From an uncultured Oscillospiraceae bacterium (lineage in GTDB: Bacteria; Bacillota; Clostridia; Oscillospirales; Oscillospiraceae): a stretch of DNA of 64,000 bases. A program made the position numbers and the translations under genes. Numbering within the stretch: the first letter of the stretch is position 1; the number at the start of each line of letters is the position of its first letter. Below are positions 1 through 7,846 of this stretch, in pieces. The DNA lies in the NCBI GenBank assembly GCA_944387095.1, contig CALXDP010000002.1:100927-164926 (forward strand). The letters run 5' to 3'. The notes under the pieces were generated by a model, which saw only the letters and a list, made by a program, of their open reading frames with translations, had not been told where the DNA came from and did no database searches.

Positions 1-588
1 GTGGCGGTTGAGGCATTTACTGCCGCGGTGGAGGATTCCTGCAGGCAGCATCCGCCTCACAACGGGGAAGAGCGGGCGCAGATCATGCGCGCTGCCAGCC
101 AGAAAGCAAACCGTGTGGTTTTTGAGCTGTCCGAAAACACGCCGGAATACCAAGGAATGGGCACTACCTTGGTGGGGGCGCTGATCCTTCCAGAGGAGTT
201 CTGTCTGGTCAACATTGGGGACAGCCGCGCGTATGTCATCCGGGGGGACGCCATTCGCCAGATCACACAGGATCATTCCCTGGTACAGGCCCTGGTGGAG
301 CGGGGAGAGCTGACCCAGGAACAGGCGAGAGTACACCCCAAGAAAAATCTGATTACCAGGGCGCTGGGGGTAGACCGGGAAGTACACGAAGATGCCTTTC
401 AAGTGGCCGCCCAGCCGGGAGACCGCTTGCTGCTGTGCTCAGACGGATTGAGCAATGTGCTGTCAGACCAACAGCTTTTGGAGATCTGCCGCCACGGCGG
501 GTTGGAAGAATGCTGCCGGCAGCTTATGGCCCGCACACTGGAAGCGGGAGCCCCGGACAACGTGACCATTGTGATGGCACAGGTGTGA
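1..588 (+). CDS. prpC: PP2C-type Ser/Thr protein phosphatase, 5' end outside window
   Basis: Metal-dependent protein phosphatase of the PrpC/Stp family, which removes phosphate from targets of the partner kinase PrkC encoded just downstream. The visible 195 residues carry the later PP2C motifs: GMGTTL, NIGDSRAY, the QDHS segment, LLLCSDGLS and the C-terminal GAPDNVT with its metal-binding Asp. The N-terminal DGMGG metal motif and about 50 residues are missing because the gene runs off the window; the GTG at base 1 is an internal Val codon of a typical LAVEAF segment, not a start. It ends 18 nt before the kinase, as in the prpC-prkC-rsgA order of Bacillus. The family assignment is firm; the phosphorylated targets cannot be read from sequence. 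Confidence 0.93.
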   Translation: MAVEAFTAAVEDSCRQHPPHNGEERAQIMRAASQKANRVVFELSENTPEYQGMGTTLVGALILPEEFCLVNIGDSRAYVIRGDAIRQITQDHSLVQALVERGELTQEQARVHPKKNLITRALGVDREVHEDAFQVAAQPGDRLLLCSDGLSNVLSDQQLLEICRHGGLEECCRQLMARTLEAGAPDNVTIVMAQV

Positions 589-606
589 ACGAGGAGGATA
601 TTTACC

Positions 607-2694
607 ATGGATCAATACATAGGTAAAATGCTCGATAATCGATACGAAATCTTGGAGTGTATCGGCATTGGGGGTATGGCGGTGGTCTATAAGAGCCGGG
701 ACCACCGGCTCAACCGTCTTGTGGCGGTTAAGATCCTGAAGCCAGAACTGGCTAACGATGCGGATTTCCGCCGCCGTTTCCATGATGAGTCCCAGGCTGT
801 CGCGATGCTCTCCCATATCAATATTGTCTCGGTCTACGACGTCAGCCACTCTGATGGCTTGGACTATATCGTCATGGAACTGATCGATGGTATGACCTTG
901 AAGCAGTATATGCAGAAGCGGGGGACGCCGTTGAACTGGCGGGAGGCCATCCACTTTATCACGCAGATTCTGCGGGCGCTGGCCCATGCCCACAGCCGGG
1001 GGATCGTTCACCGGGACATCAAGCCTCAGAATATCCTGGTGCTCCGAGACGGCAGCGTGAAGGTGGCGGACTTCGGTATTGCCCGCCTGGCCAGTGCAGC
1101 GCAGGCAACCCTAACGCAGGAGGCACTGGGCTCTGTACACTATATCTCGCCCGAGCAGGCCAAGGGCAGCCAGGTGGACGGTCGCTCTGACATCTACTCT
1201 GCGGGGGTAGTGCTGTACGAGATGCTTACCGGGCGCCTCCCCTTTGAGGGAGAGACCCCGGTGTTTGTGGCCATTCAGCACATCAACTCCATTCCCATCC
1301 CGCCCCGGGAGCTGAACCCGGACATTCCGCCTAAGCTGGAAGCGATCATTTTGAAGGCTATGGCCCCGAACCCGGATCAGCGGTACTCCTCGGCGGAGGC
1401 TATGCTGGCCGATCTGAAGGAGTTTCGGAAAAATCCTGACGCATCCGCTTCCGTCCATGACACTTCCGCTGCAGACGAGGTGGAGGAACCCACCATGGTA
1501 GTTTCCCTCTCTGATCTGTCTGCCGCAGAGAAAGCCGCGGCCCGGGATCCGGAATTCAGAAAGCCGCGGCAGGAGTCCCGGCAGCGGGACAGGGATCAGG
1601 ATGGCCGCCGGAGATCCAGTCCCGGGGATTTTGAGGAGGAAGAAGAGGAACAACTGTCCCCCCGCCGGCGAGGGGTACCGCCAATTTTGATTGCTGTGCT
1701 GGCCATTCTGCTCTTTGTCGGGGGTATCATTTTCTTCATAGTGACTCTGTTCTCCCAGAGCCCGGCGGAAAATCCAGAAGAGTATACAGTTCCCTCCTTG
1801 CTGGGCTATACCTTAGAAGAGTTGGAAGCGGACCCATCCATCCAGGGAGACTTCACAGTTGAGGTGGGGTCGACCGTATACAGCGAGGAGTATGAAGAGG
1901 GACAGATCTGTGAGCAAACTCCCTCAGCCGATGAGGTTGTGCGCGGGGACAATCGGACCATCACTGTCACCATCAGCGGGGGCGAGGAAGGCATCTATAT
2001 GCCGGATAACGTCGTGGGGCGTGAGGCCACAGCCGTCATCGCGGAACTCCGGGACATGAACCTGAAGGTCAACCAGGAATGGGAGTATTCCTCCACCATT
2101 TCCGAGGGGTACGTCATGGACTGCACCCCGGAGCCGGGCACCCGGCTGGAGGAAGGGGATAGTGTCATCATCGTCGTCAGCCGCGGGCCGGAGGATGACC
2201 CTCCGGTGACCGTGACTAGATTTGTGGGGCTGAATATCGACCAGGTATTGGATCAGGTGACCAGCCTGGGCCTGACCGTTGGATCGGTCAACGAGTTCCA
2301 TAATAACGAGTATCCAGAGGGCGTAGTCATCTGGCAGAGCATCTCCCCGGGGGAGCAGGTGGACGCTGGAACTGTCATCAACTTCCAGGTGAGTTTGGGC
2401 TCGGAGCCGGAACCCTCGGTGGAGCCTACGCCGGAGGCGAGCGACCCCGTTGTGGTACCCACAGATGACGTGAATGCCCCTGCGGGGACGGCGACGGTCA
2501 CGGTAGACCTCAGCCCATACGAGGGCACGGTTACGGTTCGCATCGAAGTGGGAGGCAGAGTTGTGTTTAACACTGCGGTAAACGCTGAGGTGGGCAGCAT
2601 CACCCGCTCCGTAACCGGCACTGGTACGGAGACGGTCAGCATCTATGTGGACGATCAACTTATGCGCAGCTATCCCCTTACCTTTACTTCATGA
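607..2694 (+). CDS. prkC: PASTA-domain Ser/Thr protein kinase
   Basis: Membrane eukaryotic-type kinase of 695 residues that senses muropeptides or lipid II and acts in growth, division and germination signalling (family knowledge). Residues 1-270 are the kinase: Gly loop GIGGMAVVYK, catalytic Lys in VAVKILK, HRDIKPQN, DFG in VADFGIA, and SPEQ at the activation segment end. A low-complexity acidic and Arg-rich linker (about 280-350) leads to one transmembrane helix (about 353-378). Three extracellular PASTA domains follow (about 390-455, 460-525, 530-600), then a Pro/Glu-rich spacer and a short beta-rich C-terminal domain. Start ATG is preceded by GAGGAGG at good distance. Its stop overlaps the rsgA start (ATGA), so the two are translationally coupled. 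Confidence 0.96.
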   Translation: MDQYIGKMLDNRYEILECIGIGGMAVVYKSRDHRLNRLVAVKILKPELANDADFRRRFHDESQAVAMLSHINIVSVYDVSHSDGLDYIVMELIDGMTLKQYMQKRGTPLNWREAIHFITQILRALAHAHSRGIVHRDIKPQNILVLRDGSVKVADFGIARLASAAQATLTQEALGSVHYISPEQAKGSQVDGRSDIYSAGVVLYEMLTGRLPFEGETPVFVAIQHINSIPIPPRELNPDIPPKLEAIILKAMAPNPDQRYSSAEAMLADLKEFRKNPDASASVHDTSAADEVEEPTMVVSLSDLSAAEKAAARDPEFRKPRQESRQRDRDQDGRRRSSPGDFEEEEEEQLSPRRRGVPPILIAVLAILLFVGGIIFFIVTLFSQSPAENPEEYTVPSLLGYTLEELEADPSIQGDFTVEVGSTVYSEEYEEGQICEQTPSADEVVRGDNRTITVTISGGEEGIYMPDNVVGREATAVIAELRDMNLKVNQEWEYSSTISEGYVMDCTPEPGTRLEEGDSVIIVVSRGPEDDPPVTVTRFVGLNIDQVLDQVTSLGLTVGSVNEFHNNEYPEGVVIWQSISPGEQVDAGTVINFQVSLGSEPEPSVEPTPEASDPVVVPTDDVNAPAGTATVTVDLSPYEGTVTVRIEVGGRVVFNTAVNAEVGSITRSVTGTGTETVSIYVDDQLMRSYPLTFTS

Positions 2695-3578
2695 CGGGGA
2701 TTATCGTGAAGGCCCTGAGCGGGTTTTACTATGTGCAGACGGCAGAGGATGTGATCCCCTGTCGAGGGCGCGGAAAACTGCGCCACCAGCAGATCACCCC
2801 TCTGGTGGGAGATTGGGTTGAGATCACCTGCCAGGGGGATGGTGCCGCCGGGCGCGTGGACGCTGTCCTGCCCCGTGTCAATCAGTTCCAAAGACCCATG
2901 GTGGCCAATATCCAGCAGATGATCATTGTAGCCTCGGGTGCCATTCCGGTGACCGATCCCTACCTCATTGACCGGATGACCGCCATGGCCGAGTGGAAGA
3001 ACTGCACGCCCATCGTGTGTTTTAACAAATGTGATCTGTGTCGGATGGATGAGCTGGCCGGGGTCTATGAAAAAGCGGGATTCCAAACCCTTCAGGTCAG
3101 CGCTGAGACCGGGGAGGGTATGGAGTCTCTCGCTGCCCTATTGGATGGCAAGGTTTCTGCCTTTACTGGAAACTCTGGCGTAGGGAAGTCCAGCATACTC
3201 AACGCCCTGCATCCAGGCTTTTCCCTGCGCGTGGGGGAGGTAAGCGAAAAGCTGGGGCGCGGCCGGCATACCACCCGCCATGTGGAACTTTTCCCGGTAC
3301 GGGGCGGCCTGGTGGCGGATACCCCCGGTTTTTCCTCCCTGGACGCGGAAGAGATGGATCAGGTGCCCAAAGAGGAACTGGGCAAGGTCTTCCGAGAATT
3401 TGCCCCGTATGGGGATGAATGCCGTTTTGCCGGCTGTGCCCACTTTAAGGAGAAGGGCTGCGCGGTGAGAAGGGCAGTGCAAGAAGGCCAAATCGCTCCC
3501 AGCCGCTATCAGAGCTACATCCGTTTGTACGAACAGACCGCGGCCCACAAAAGTTGGGAAAAGCATGGGAAACGGTAA
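2691..3578 (+). CDS. rsgA: Ribosome small-subunit-dependent GTPase RsgA
   Basis: Late 30S assembly GTPase of 295 residues. An N-terminal OB fold (about 1-65) is followed by the circularly permuted GTPase: the G4 motif FNKCD comes before the P-loop GNSGVGKSS and the G3 motif DTPGFSS. A C-terminal zinc finger is visible as Cys-(x4)-Cys-(x)-His-(x5)-Cys around residues 245-262. The ATG shares bases with the prkC stop codon. The prpC-prkC-rsgA order is the classic Firmicutes arrangement. In Bacillus the cluster continues through rpe and thiN to spoVM; here those two genes are absent and spoVM follows directly. Confidence 0.96.
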   Translation: MTGIIVKALSGFYYVQTAEDVIPCRGRGKLRHQQITPLVGDWVEITCQGDGAAGRVDAVLPRVNQFQRPMVANIQQMIIVASGAIPVTDPYLIDRMTAMAEWKNCTPIVCFNKCDLCRMDELAGVYEKAGFQTLQVSAETGEGMESLAALLDGKVSAFTGNSGVGKSSILNALHPGFSLRVGEVSEKLGRGRHTTRHVELFPVRGGLVADTPGFSSLDAEEMDQVPKEELGKVFREFAPYGDECRFAGCAHFKEKGCAVRRAVQEGQIAPSRYQSYIRLYEQTAAHKSWEKHGKR

Positions 3579-3597
3579 AAAGAGTGGAACCTGACAG

Positions 3598-3654
3598 GCC
3601 TCCTTCCTCATAGACTGGAACAGAATCCGGTTGACGAGGAAGGAGGCTGTTTTT
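3598..3654 (+). terminator. Hairpin ending rsgA and covering the spoVM ribosome-binding site
   Basis: A perfect 12-bp inverted repeat (3598-3609 with 3636-3647) can be extended by three pairs if G3597 bulges, and a weaker inner helix can form (ACTGG with CCGGT). It is followed by TGTTTTT, so it has the form of an intrinsic terminator for rsgA. The right arm, GAGGAAGGAGGC, is at the same time the only Shine-Dalgarno of spoVM, 8 nt before its ATG. A full-length read-through RNA would hide the site; a transcript starting inside the loop would expose it. Confidence 0.8.
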
Positions 3655-3726
3655 ATGCGCGTGATGGTTGTCAAGTTTCCCAAGGCCTTGTGCGGTCTGC
3701 TGCGCAAGATTCTGCACATGGATTGA
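3655..3726 (+). CDS. spoVM: SpoVM, forespore-membrane curvature peptide
   Basis: Micro-protein of 23 residues. SpoVM is an amphipathic helix that recognises the convex forespore membrane and anchors the SpoIVA coat platform. Aligned without gaps to the Bacillus subtilis peptide (recalled from memory), identical residues are Met1, Lys7, Pro9, Lys10, Leu12, Gly14, Arg17 and Leu20; Pro9 is the residue known to matter for localisation. The ATG has an excellent GAGGAAGGAGG site, but that site lies in a hairpin. Position downstream of rsgA matches Bacillus synteny, and sipL and spoIVA follow. The peptide is too short for routine gene calling. It ends in HMD rather than the longer basic tail of Bacillus. 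Confidence 0.85.
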   Translation: MRVMVVKFPKALCGLLRKILHMD

Positions 3727-3734
3727 TGGCCTCC

Positions 3735-3764
3735 GGCATACTTCCGGTCAATATTTCATATAGG
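3735..3764 (+). promoter_or_regulatory. Candidate sigma-E promoter for sipL
   Basis: GGCATACT at 3735-3742 and CATATAGG at 3757-3764 are separated so that the ATA core and the CATA core lie 16 nt apart, the sigma-E geometry also seen before spoIVA. The -35 agrees at 6 of 8 positions with GTCATATT; the -10 keeps the CATA core only. A leader of about 80 nt would follow, containing a GC-rich hairpin (GGAGCG at 3786-3791 with CGCTCC at 3809-3814, around the palindrome GATGCGCATC). Confidence 0.45.
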
Positions 3765-3850
3765 TGTCTTAGCATCATGTCCACAGGAGCGGGATGGATG
3801 CGCATCCACGCTCCCATGTGCAGCAGAATACGAGCAAGGAGAGGACACCT

Positions 3851-5365
3851 ATGGAAATGGAACTGCAGCGCCAGACTCTGGAAGGGTATCGGCTGGTCTT
3901 CGATTCCGCGCTGACGCAGGAAGAGACCCTGGAATGTATTGTGCCCGACGCGTTGCCCGACGTTGCCCGGATTGTCTCTGCGGCAGGCCGGGTGGTCCTG
4001 AAAAGTAGAGAAGCGGGGGCGGGTACCCTGCGTTTAAACGGAGCGGTGACGGTCAACGTCTTGTACATCCCGGAAGGGGAGGAGCTGCCCAGGACCATGG
4101 AGGCAGACCTTCCCTTCCAATGCACAAAGGATGATCCCCATCTGAATGATGGCTGCCAAGTACAGGCCTCCGCCTGTGTGATCTTTGCGGATGCCAGGGC
4201 AATGAACCCCAGAAAACTGCTGATCCGGGCGGCTTTGTCTTTTCAAGTGCAGGCCTATGAGCGAGAGCTGCGGGAGGTGACCTGTGACGCATCAGGCGGG
4301 CAGGAGGATCACCTGGAGAAACGCTTTGTGCAGTGTGTGGACTGGAGTGCAGCCGAGGTGATGGAAAAATCTTTTCTGTTTTCTGATGTCCTGCGGCCCC
4401 CTGCATCCAGACCGTCTGTGGAGGAGCTGCTATATTGCCGGATACAGCTTGGGGCGGCGGAGGCCAAGGCGATTGGGAAAAAATTGATTTGCAAGGGAGA
4501 ATTTCACCTTTCTGCCCTCTATCGGAATGGTAAGGATCTGCTCAGTGCCGGGTTTGAACTGCCCTTCTCCCAGATTTTTGACTTGGAACAGCCCGTGGAG
4601 GACTGCGAAATCGACTTGCATGTCTCTGTATCCGGCATGCAGTGTACCCTTCAGGAGGGTGAACTGGCAGTGAGTATTGAGGCGCTGGCCCAGGCGGTGC
4701 TATGGGTTCGCCGGTCACTCACCCTGTTGAGCGACGCCTACTGCACCAACACTTCCCTGGAGGTTGAGCGCGCTCCCTGCACGCTTTGCGTGGCGGCGGG
4801 CCATGAGGAACGGCGTGAGACCGCCCGTCAGTTCTGCGAATCCGGGATCCCAGCCAACCAGGTGCTGGACTGTTTTGCCGCGGTGGAATCCCTGGAGTGC
4901 AACCAGGAAGAGGAAACACTGCACTGTGCCGCACAGGTCCGTGTGGAGATCCTCTATCTCAGTGAGGACGGAGCCCTATGTGAAGTTGGCTATACCATTC
5001 CGGCCAACTGCGAGCTTTCGGTGCCCAAGGGGAGCAACTGCCGTTGCCGGTGCGCTCCCACGGGAGAGATCACCGCGGTGCCGGTAACTGGAGGTCTGGA
5101 AGTACGCTGTGAGGTACTGTTTTCCTGGGTAACCACTCGCGAGGAGCGGGTACCCTGCGTACTCGGGCTGAAACAGGGCGTGATCCCGGCCAATGAGATG
5201 CCAAAGCCCTCTCTCATCATCCGTATGATCGGGGAAGGGGAGACTTTGTGGGATGTGGCCAAGTCCTGTGGAGCCACCATTCAGGACATCTGTATGGTGA
5301 ATGAGCTGACAGATGAGAATCCGGCCAGCGGGACCCTGCTTCTGATCCCTACCAGGCGGAGCTGA
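3851..5365 (+). CDS. sipL: SipL-like SPOCS/LysM spore morphogenesis protein
   Basis: Protein of 504 residues with repeated SPOCS (DUF3794) domains and a C-terminal LysM domain (about 456-502; GEGETLWDVAKSCG). SPOCS signs include the opening segment with ECIVPDALPDVARIV and later ILYL and PANCELSVP blocks. In Clostridioides difficile, SipL has this size and architecture and uses its LysM domain to bind SpoIVA, doing the job of Bacillus SpoVID (established knowledge). The gene lies between spoVM and spoIVA, which strongly supports that role. The ATG at 3851 has AAGGAGAGG 7 nt upstream; an earlier in-frame ATG at 3794 lacks a site and falls in the leader hairpin. It ends at a strong terminator. 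Confidence 0.88.
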   Translation: MEMELQRQTLEGYRLVFDSALTQEETLECIVPDALPDVARIVSAAGRVVLKSREAGAGTLRLNGAVTVNVLYIPEGEELPRTMEADLPFQCTKDDPHLNDGCQVQASACVIFADARAMNPRKLLIRAALSFQVQAYERELREVTCDASGGQEDHLEKRFVQCVDWSAAEVMEKSFLFSDVLRPPASRPSVEELLYCRIQLGAAEAKAIGKKLICKGEFHLSALYRNGKDLLSAGFELPFSQIFDLEQPVEDCEIDLHVSVSGMQCTLQEGELAVSIEALAQAVLWVRRSLTLLSDAYCTNTSLEVERAPCTLCVAAGHEERRETARQFCESGIPANQVLDCFAAVESLECNQEEETLHCAAQVRVEILYLSEDGALCEVGYTIPANCELSVPKGSNCRCRCAPTGEITAVPVTGGLEVRCEVLFSWVTTREERVPCVLGLKQGVIPANEMPKPSLIIRMIGEGETLWDVAKSCGATIQDICMVNELTDENPASGTLLLIPTRRS

Positions 5366-5376
5366 GACCGGGGCCA

Positions 5377-5420
5377 AACAGCGGGGATGGCAGCGAAACT
5401 GCGCTGCCATCCCCGCTGTT
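5377..5420 (+). terminator. Terminator-like hairpin after sipL
   Basis: A perfect 19-bp stem (5377-5395 with 5402-5420) and a 6-nt loop lie 11 nt after the sipL stop. The following tract is only moderately T-rich (CTCATTGCTGTTGTTTG). It separates sipL from the spoIVA promoter. Confidence 0.7.
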
Positions 5421-5446
5421 CTCATTGCTGTTGTTTGATTCAGCTT

Positions 5447-5476
5447 GTCATATTCCAGAGCTTATCCCCATACACA
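5447..5476 (+). promoter_or_regulatory. Sigma-E type promoter of spoIVA
   Basis: GTCATATT (5447-5454) is a perfect sigma-E -35, and CATACACA (5469-5476) matches 7 of 8 of the CATACANT -10. ATA and CATA are 16 nt apart. Transcription would start near 5484, leaving a leader of roughly 24 nt with the GAGGAGGA site before the TTG start at 5508. This also rules out the earlier in-frame TTG at 5445 as a start. Confidence 0.72.
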
Positions 5477-5507
5477 TGGAATAACACGGTGCGAGGAGGA
5501 ATCTGCT

Positions 5508-6986
5508 TTGGAAAATCATAAGCTGTATGAAGATATTGCGCAGCGCACCCAGGGCGATATCTATATTGGTGTGGTGGGCCCGGTCCGCACCGGAAAGTCC
5601 ACCTTTATCAAACGGTTCATGGAGACGCTGGTGCTGCCCAAAATCGAAAATACCTATGTGAGGGACCGGGCCAGGGATGAGCTGCCCCAGAGTGGGTCTG
5701 GCCGAGTGGTGATGACGGCGGAGCCGAAATTCGTACCGGAAGATGCGGTGGTCATGGCTATGGAAGACGGCAGCACCTTCTCCGTCCGGCTCATCGACTG
5801 TGTGGGCTATATGGTCCCTAGCGCCATGGGACAGTTTGACGGTGATCTGCCCCGCATGGTGACCACACCCTGGTTTGACCATGAGATCCCCATGACTCAG
5901 GCAGCGGAATACGGCACCCAAAAAGTGATCACAGACCACTCCACCATCGGTATTGTGGTTACCACCGACGGGACAATCACCGATATCCCCCGGGAGGACT
6001 ACCTGGAGGCAGAGGAGCGGGTCATCACCGAGCTGAAGGAACTGGGAAAGCCCTTTGTTGTGCTGCTCAATTCAGCCCAGCCTTACAGCGACCGGGCGCA
6101 GACCATTCAGGCGGATATTACAGAGCGGTACAATGTCACCTGCCTGGCGGTCAACTGCCTGACTCTGGACGAGAGCGGGGTAAGCGAGATTATCCAGGGT
6201 GTGCTCCATGAGTTCCCCATGAAGCAGATGGATCTGTTCCTGCCCGCCTGGGTAGACGTGCTGCCCTTCGATCACCCCATCAAAAGCAGCCTATACGCCA
6301 TGATTCGGGAAGAGACGGCGGGCCTGCAGCGGCTGCGGGACGCGGAGCAGGCAGTATCCGATATGGGTGCCCGGGATGAGGTAAGTTCCGCCGTACTCAA
6401 CCGAATGGATATGGGCAGCGGCGTGGTCACTGCCACCTTAGAGCTGCCGCGCAGCTTGTTCTACACCACAGTATCCGAGCGCTGCGGCTTGAGCATCGCG
6501 GATGACGGCGATCTGATTGACCAGTTGACCCAGCTGGCCGCCATGAAGAAGAACTACGAAAAGGTGGAGGGCGCGCTGGAGCAGGTGGAACGCACTGGCT
6601 ATGGCATTGTGATGCCGGACACCCAGGAGATGGTTCTGGAAGAGCCTGAAATCGTCAAGCAGGGGGGACGATACGGCGTGCGCCTGCGCGCCTCTGCGCC
6701 ATCCATCCACATGATGAGAGCAGACATCAAGACCGAGCTCTCTCCCATCATGGGTACAGAAAAGCAGTCGGAGGAGATGGTGGACTATCTGCTGCGGCAG
6801 TTTGAAGGCGATACCGGAAAGATCTGGGACTCCAACATCTTTGGCCGGTCTTTCCATGAATTGGTGGGGGAGGACCTTCAGAGCAAGCTCAAGCGGATGC
6901 CAGAGGATGCTCGGGAGAAGCTGCGAGAGACCCTGGAGCGGATCATTAACGAGGGCTCCGGCGGACTGATCTGCATCATTCTCTGA
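5508..6986 (+). CDS. spoIVA: Stage IV sporulation protein A, coat-platform ATPase
   Basis: Cytoskeletal ATPase that polymerises on the forespore surface as the basement layer of the spore coat; it binds SpoVM and SipL. The product has 492 residues, the same length as the Bacillus protein. The Walker A motif GPVRTGKST lies near residue 23, a Walker B-like LIDCVGY around 100, the sensor TTDGTITDI follows, and the near-invariant C-terminus NEGSGGLICIIL is intact. Start TTG 5508 is chosen because GAGGAGGA lies 7 nt upstream and the sigma-E promoter covers the alternative TTG. A bidirectional terminator follows. Identity is essentially certain. Confidence 0.97.
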   Translation: MENHKLYEDIAQRTQGDIYIGVVGPVRTGKSTFIKRFMETLVLPKIENTYVRDRARDELPQSGSGRVVMTAEPKFVPEDAVVMAMEDGSTFSVRLIDCVGYMVPSAMGQFDGDLPRMVTTPWFDHEIPMTQAAEYGTQKVITDHSTIGIVVTTDGTITDIPREDYLEAEERVITELKELGKPFVVLLNSAQPYSDRAQTIQADITERYNVTCLAVNCLTLDESGVSEIIQGVLHEFPMKQMDLFLPAWVDVLPFDHPIKSSLYAMIREETAGLQRLRDAEQAVSDMGARDEVSSAVLNRMDMGSGVVTATLELPRSLFYTTVSERCGLSIADDGDLIDQLTQLAAMKKNYEKVEGALEQVERTGYGIVMPDTQEMVLEEPEIVKQGGRYGVRLRASAPSIHMMRADIKTELSPIMGTEKQSEEMVDYLLRQFEGDTGKIWDSNIFGRSFHELVGEDLQSKLKRMPEDAREKLRETLERIINEGSGGLICIIL

Positions 6987-7066
6987 GTTTTATCTGAAAT
7001 AAAGGCTGGCCGGTGAAGCCTGATGGGTTCAGGGCTTATATCTGTGGAACAAGTTAACCTTTTCTT

Positions 7067-7110
7067 GCAAAAGAAGCAGGGGGCGGAAAATCGTCCCCTG
7101 CTTCTTTTGC
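7067..7110. terminator. Bidirectional terminator between spoIVA and the Crp/Fnr gene
   Basis: A 16-bp perfect stem pairs GCAAAAGAAGCAGGGG (7067-7082) with 7095-7110 around a 12-nt loop. A-rich left and T-rich right arms make it work on both strands. The flanking genes converge here. Confidence 0.85.
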
Positions 7111-7121
7111 GCAGATTCAGA

Positions 7122-7739
7122 TCAGTCAGGCATCATGGGTTCCGCCATCTGCCGCAGCCGCTCCGGGTTGCGCAGCAGCACAGAGCCATAGCCGGTCTGG
7201 AGCGCGCCCTCCCGATCCAGCTGTCCCAGCACCCGGCTTACCGTCACCCGGCTGGCGCCCACTGCCTGGCCAATCTCCTCATGGGTACAGTGCAGCTGGC
7301 CCTGTTCGTCCGTGGGCTGATCCAGCAAATAGCGGACAATCCGCTGTTGGGCAGGCAGGGAGGCGCTGCCTACATGGCGGGAGAGGATGCGCACCGTACG
7401 GGCCAAGTACTGGAGCATGGGCAGGGCCAGCTCTGGGTGCCGGAGAAAAATTTCATCCAGCTGCCCTCTGTCTATGGCAAAGACCAGGCATTCCTCCGTG
7501 GTCATAGCGGAGGAGACTCTGGGACAGTTGTCAAAAAAAGAGGCCTCTCCCATGAGATCTCCAGAGCGGTGGATGGCCAGCACTCGTTCCTCCCCGGAAT
7601 CCAGGCTGATAAAACTACGCGCCTCCCCCTGTTGCAGATAGTAGAAGCAGCTGGGCATCTCCCCTTGCAGGTAGATCATTTGTCCCGGCCCATAGCGTCT
7701 GGGGCGGCGGCTTTCGCCCAGCAGATCCCAGATGGGCAT
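7122..7739 (-). CDS. Crp/Fnr-family transcriptional regulator
   Basis: DNA-binding regulator of 205 residues. An N-terminal cyclic-nucleotide-type beta-barrel (about 1-115, with GEERVLAIHRSGDLMGE) is followed by a dimer helix and a winged helix-turn-helix (about 150-190; THEEIGQAVGASRVTVSRVL). There is no Cys cluster of the Fnr iron-sulfur kind, so it probably senses a small molecule or acts as a redox-independent factor. The ATG at 7739 has GGAGG 7 nt upstream; a TTG 15 nt earlier overlaps that site and is rejected. It is divergent from leuC and shares its 107-nt upstream region, so leuCDB is one possible target, but this is inference only. Confidence 0.88.
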   Translation of the reverse strand: MPIWDLLGESRRPRRYGPGQMIYLQGEMPSCFYYLQQGEARSFISLDSGEERVLAIHRSGDLMGEASFFDNCPRVSSAMTTEECLVFAIDRGQLDEIFLRHPELALPMLQYLARTVRILSRHVGSASLPAQQRIVRYLLDQPTDEQGQLHCTHEEIGQAVGASRVTVSRVLGQLDREGALQTGYGSVLLRNPERLRQMAEPMMPD

Positions 7740-7766
7740 GTCAAGCACCTCCAATTCATTTTTTAG

Positions 7767-7796
7767 ATTGTATCATAGTTTACATTCTTTTTGCAA
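7767..7796 (-). promoter_or_regulatory. Sigma-A promoter of the Crp/Fnr gene
   Basis: On the minus strand TTGCAA (7791-7796), an 18-nt spacer and TACAAT (7767-7772) are seen, with an extended -10 TGA just before it. The same TTGCAA is self-complementary and could serve as a -35 for leuC on the plus strand (with a poor ATTTAT at 7814-7819). Confidence 0.7.
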
Positions 7797-7846
7797 CACT
7801 TCTGCCATACTGAATTTATCAAAACAGCAGGAAAGAAGGGTATTCC

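Noticed and set aside
1-3. GTG at the first base as a start codon
   Set aside because: The PP2C family needs about 50 more N-terminal residues with the metal-binding DGMGG motif; the codon is internal to a typical LAVEAF segment.
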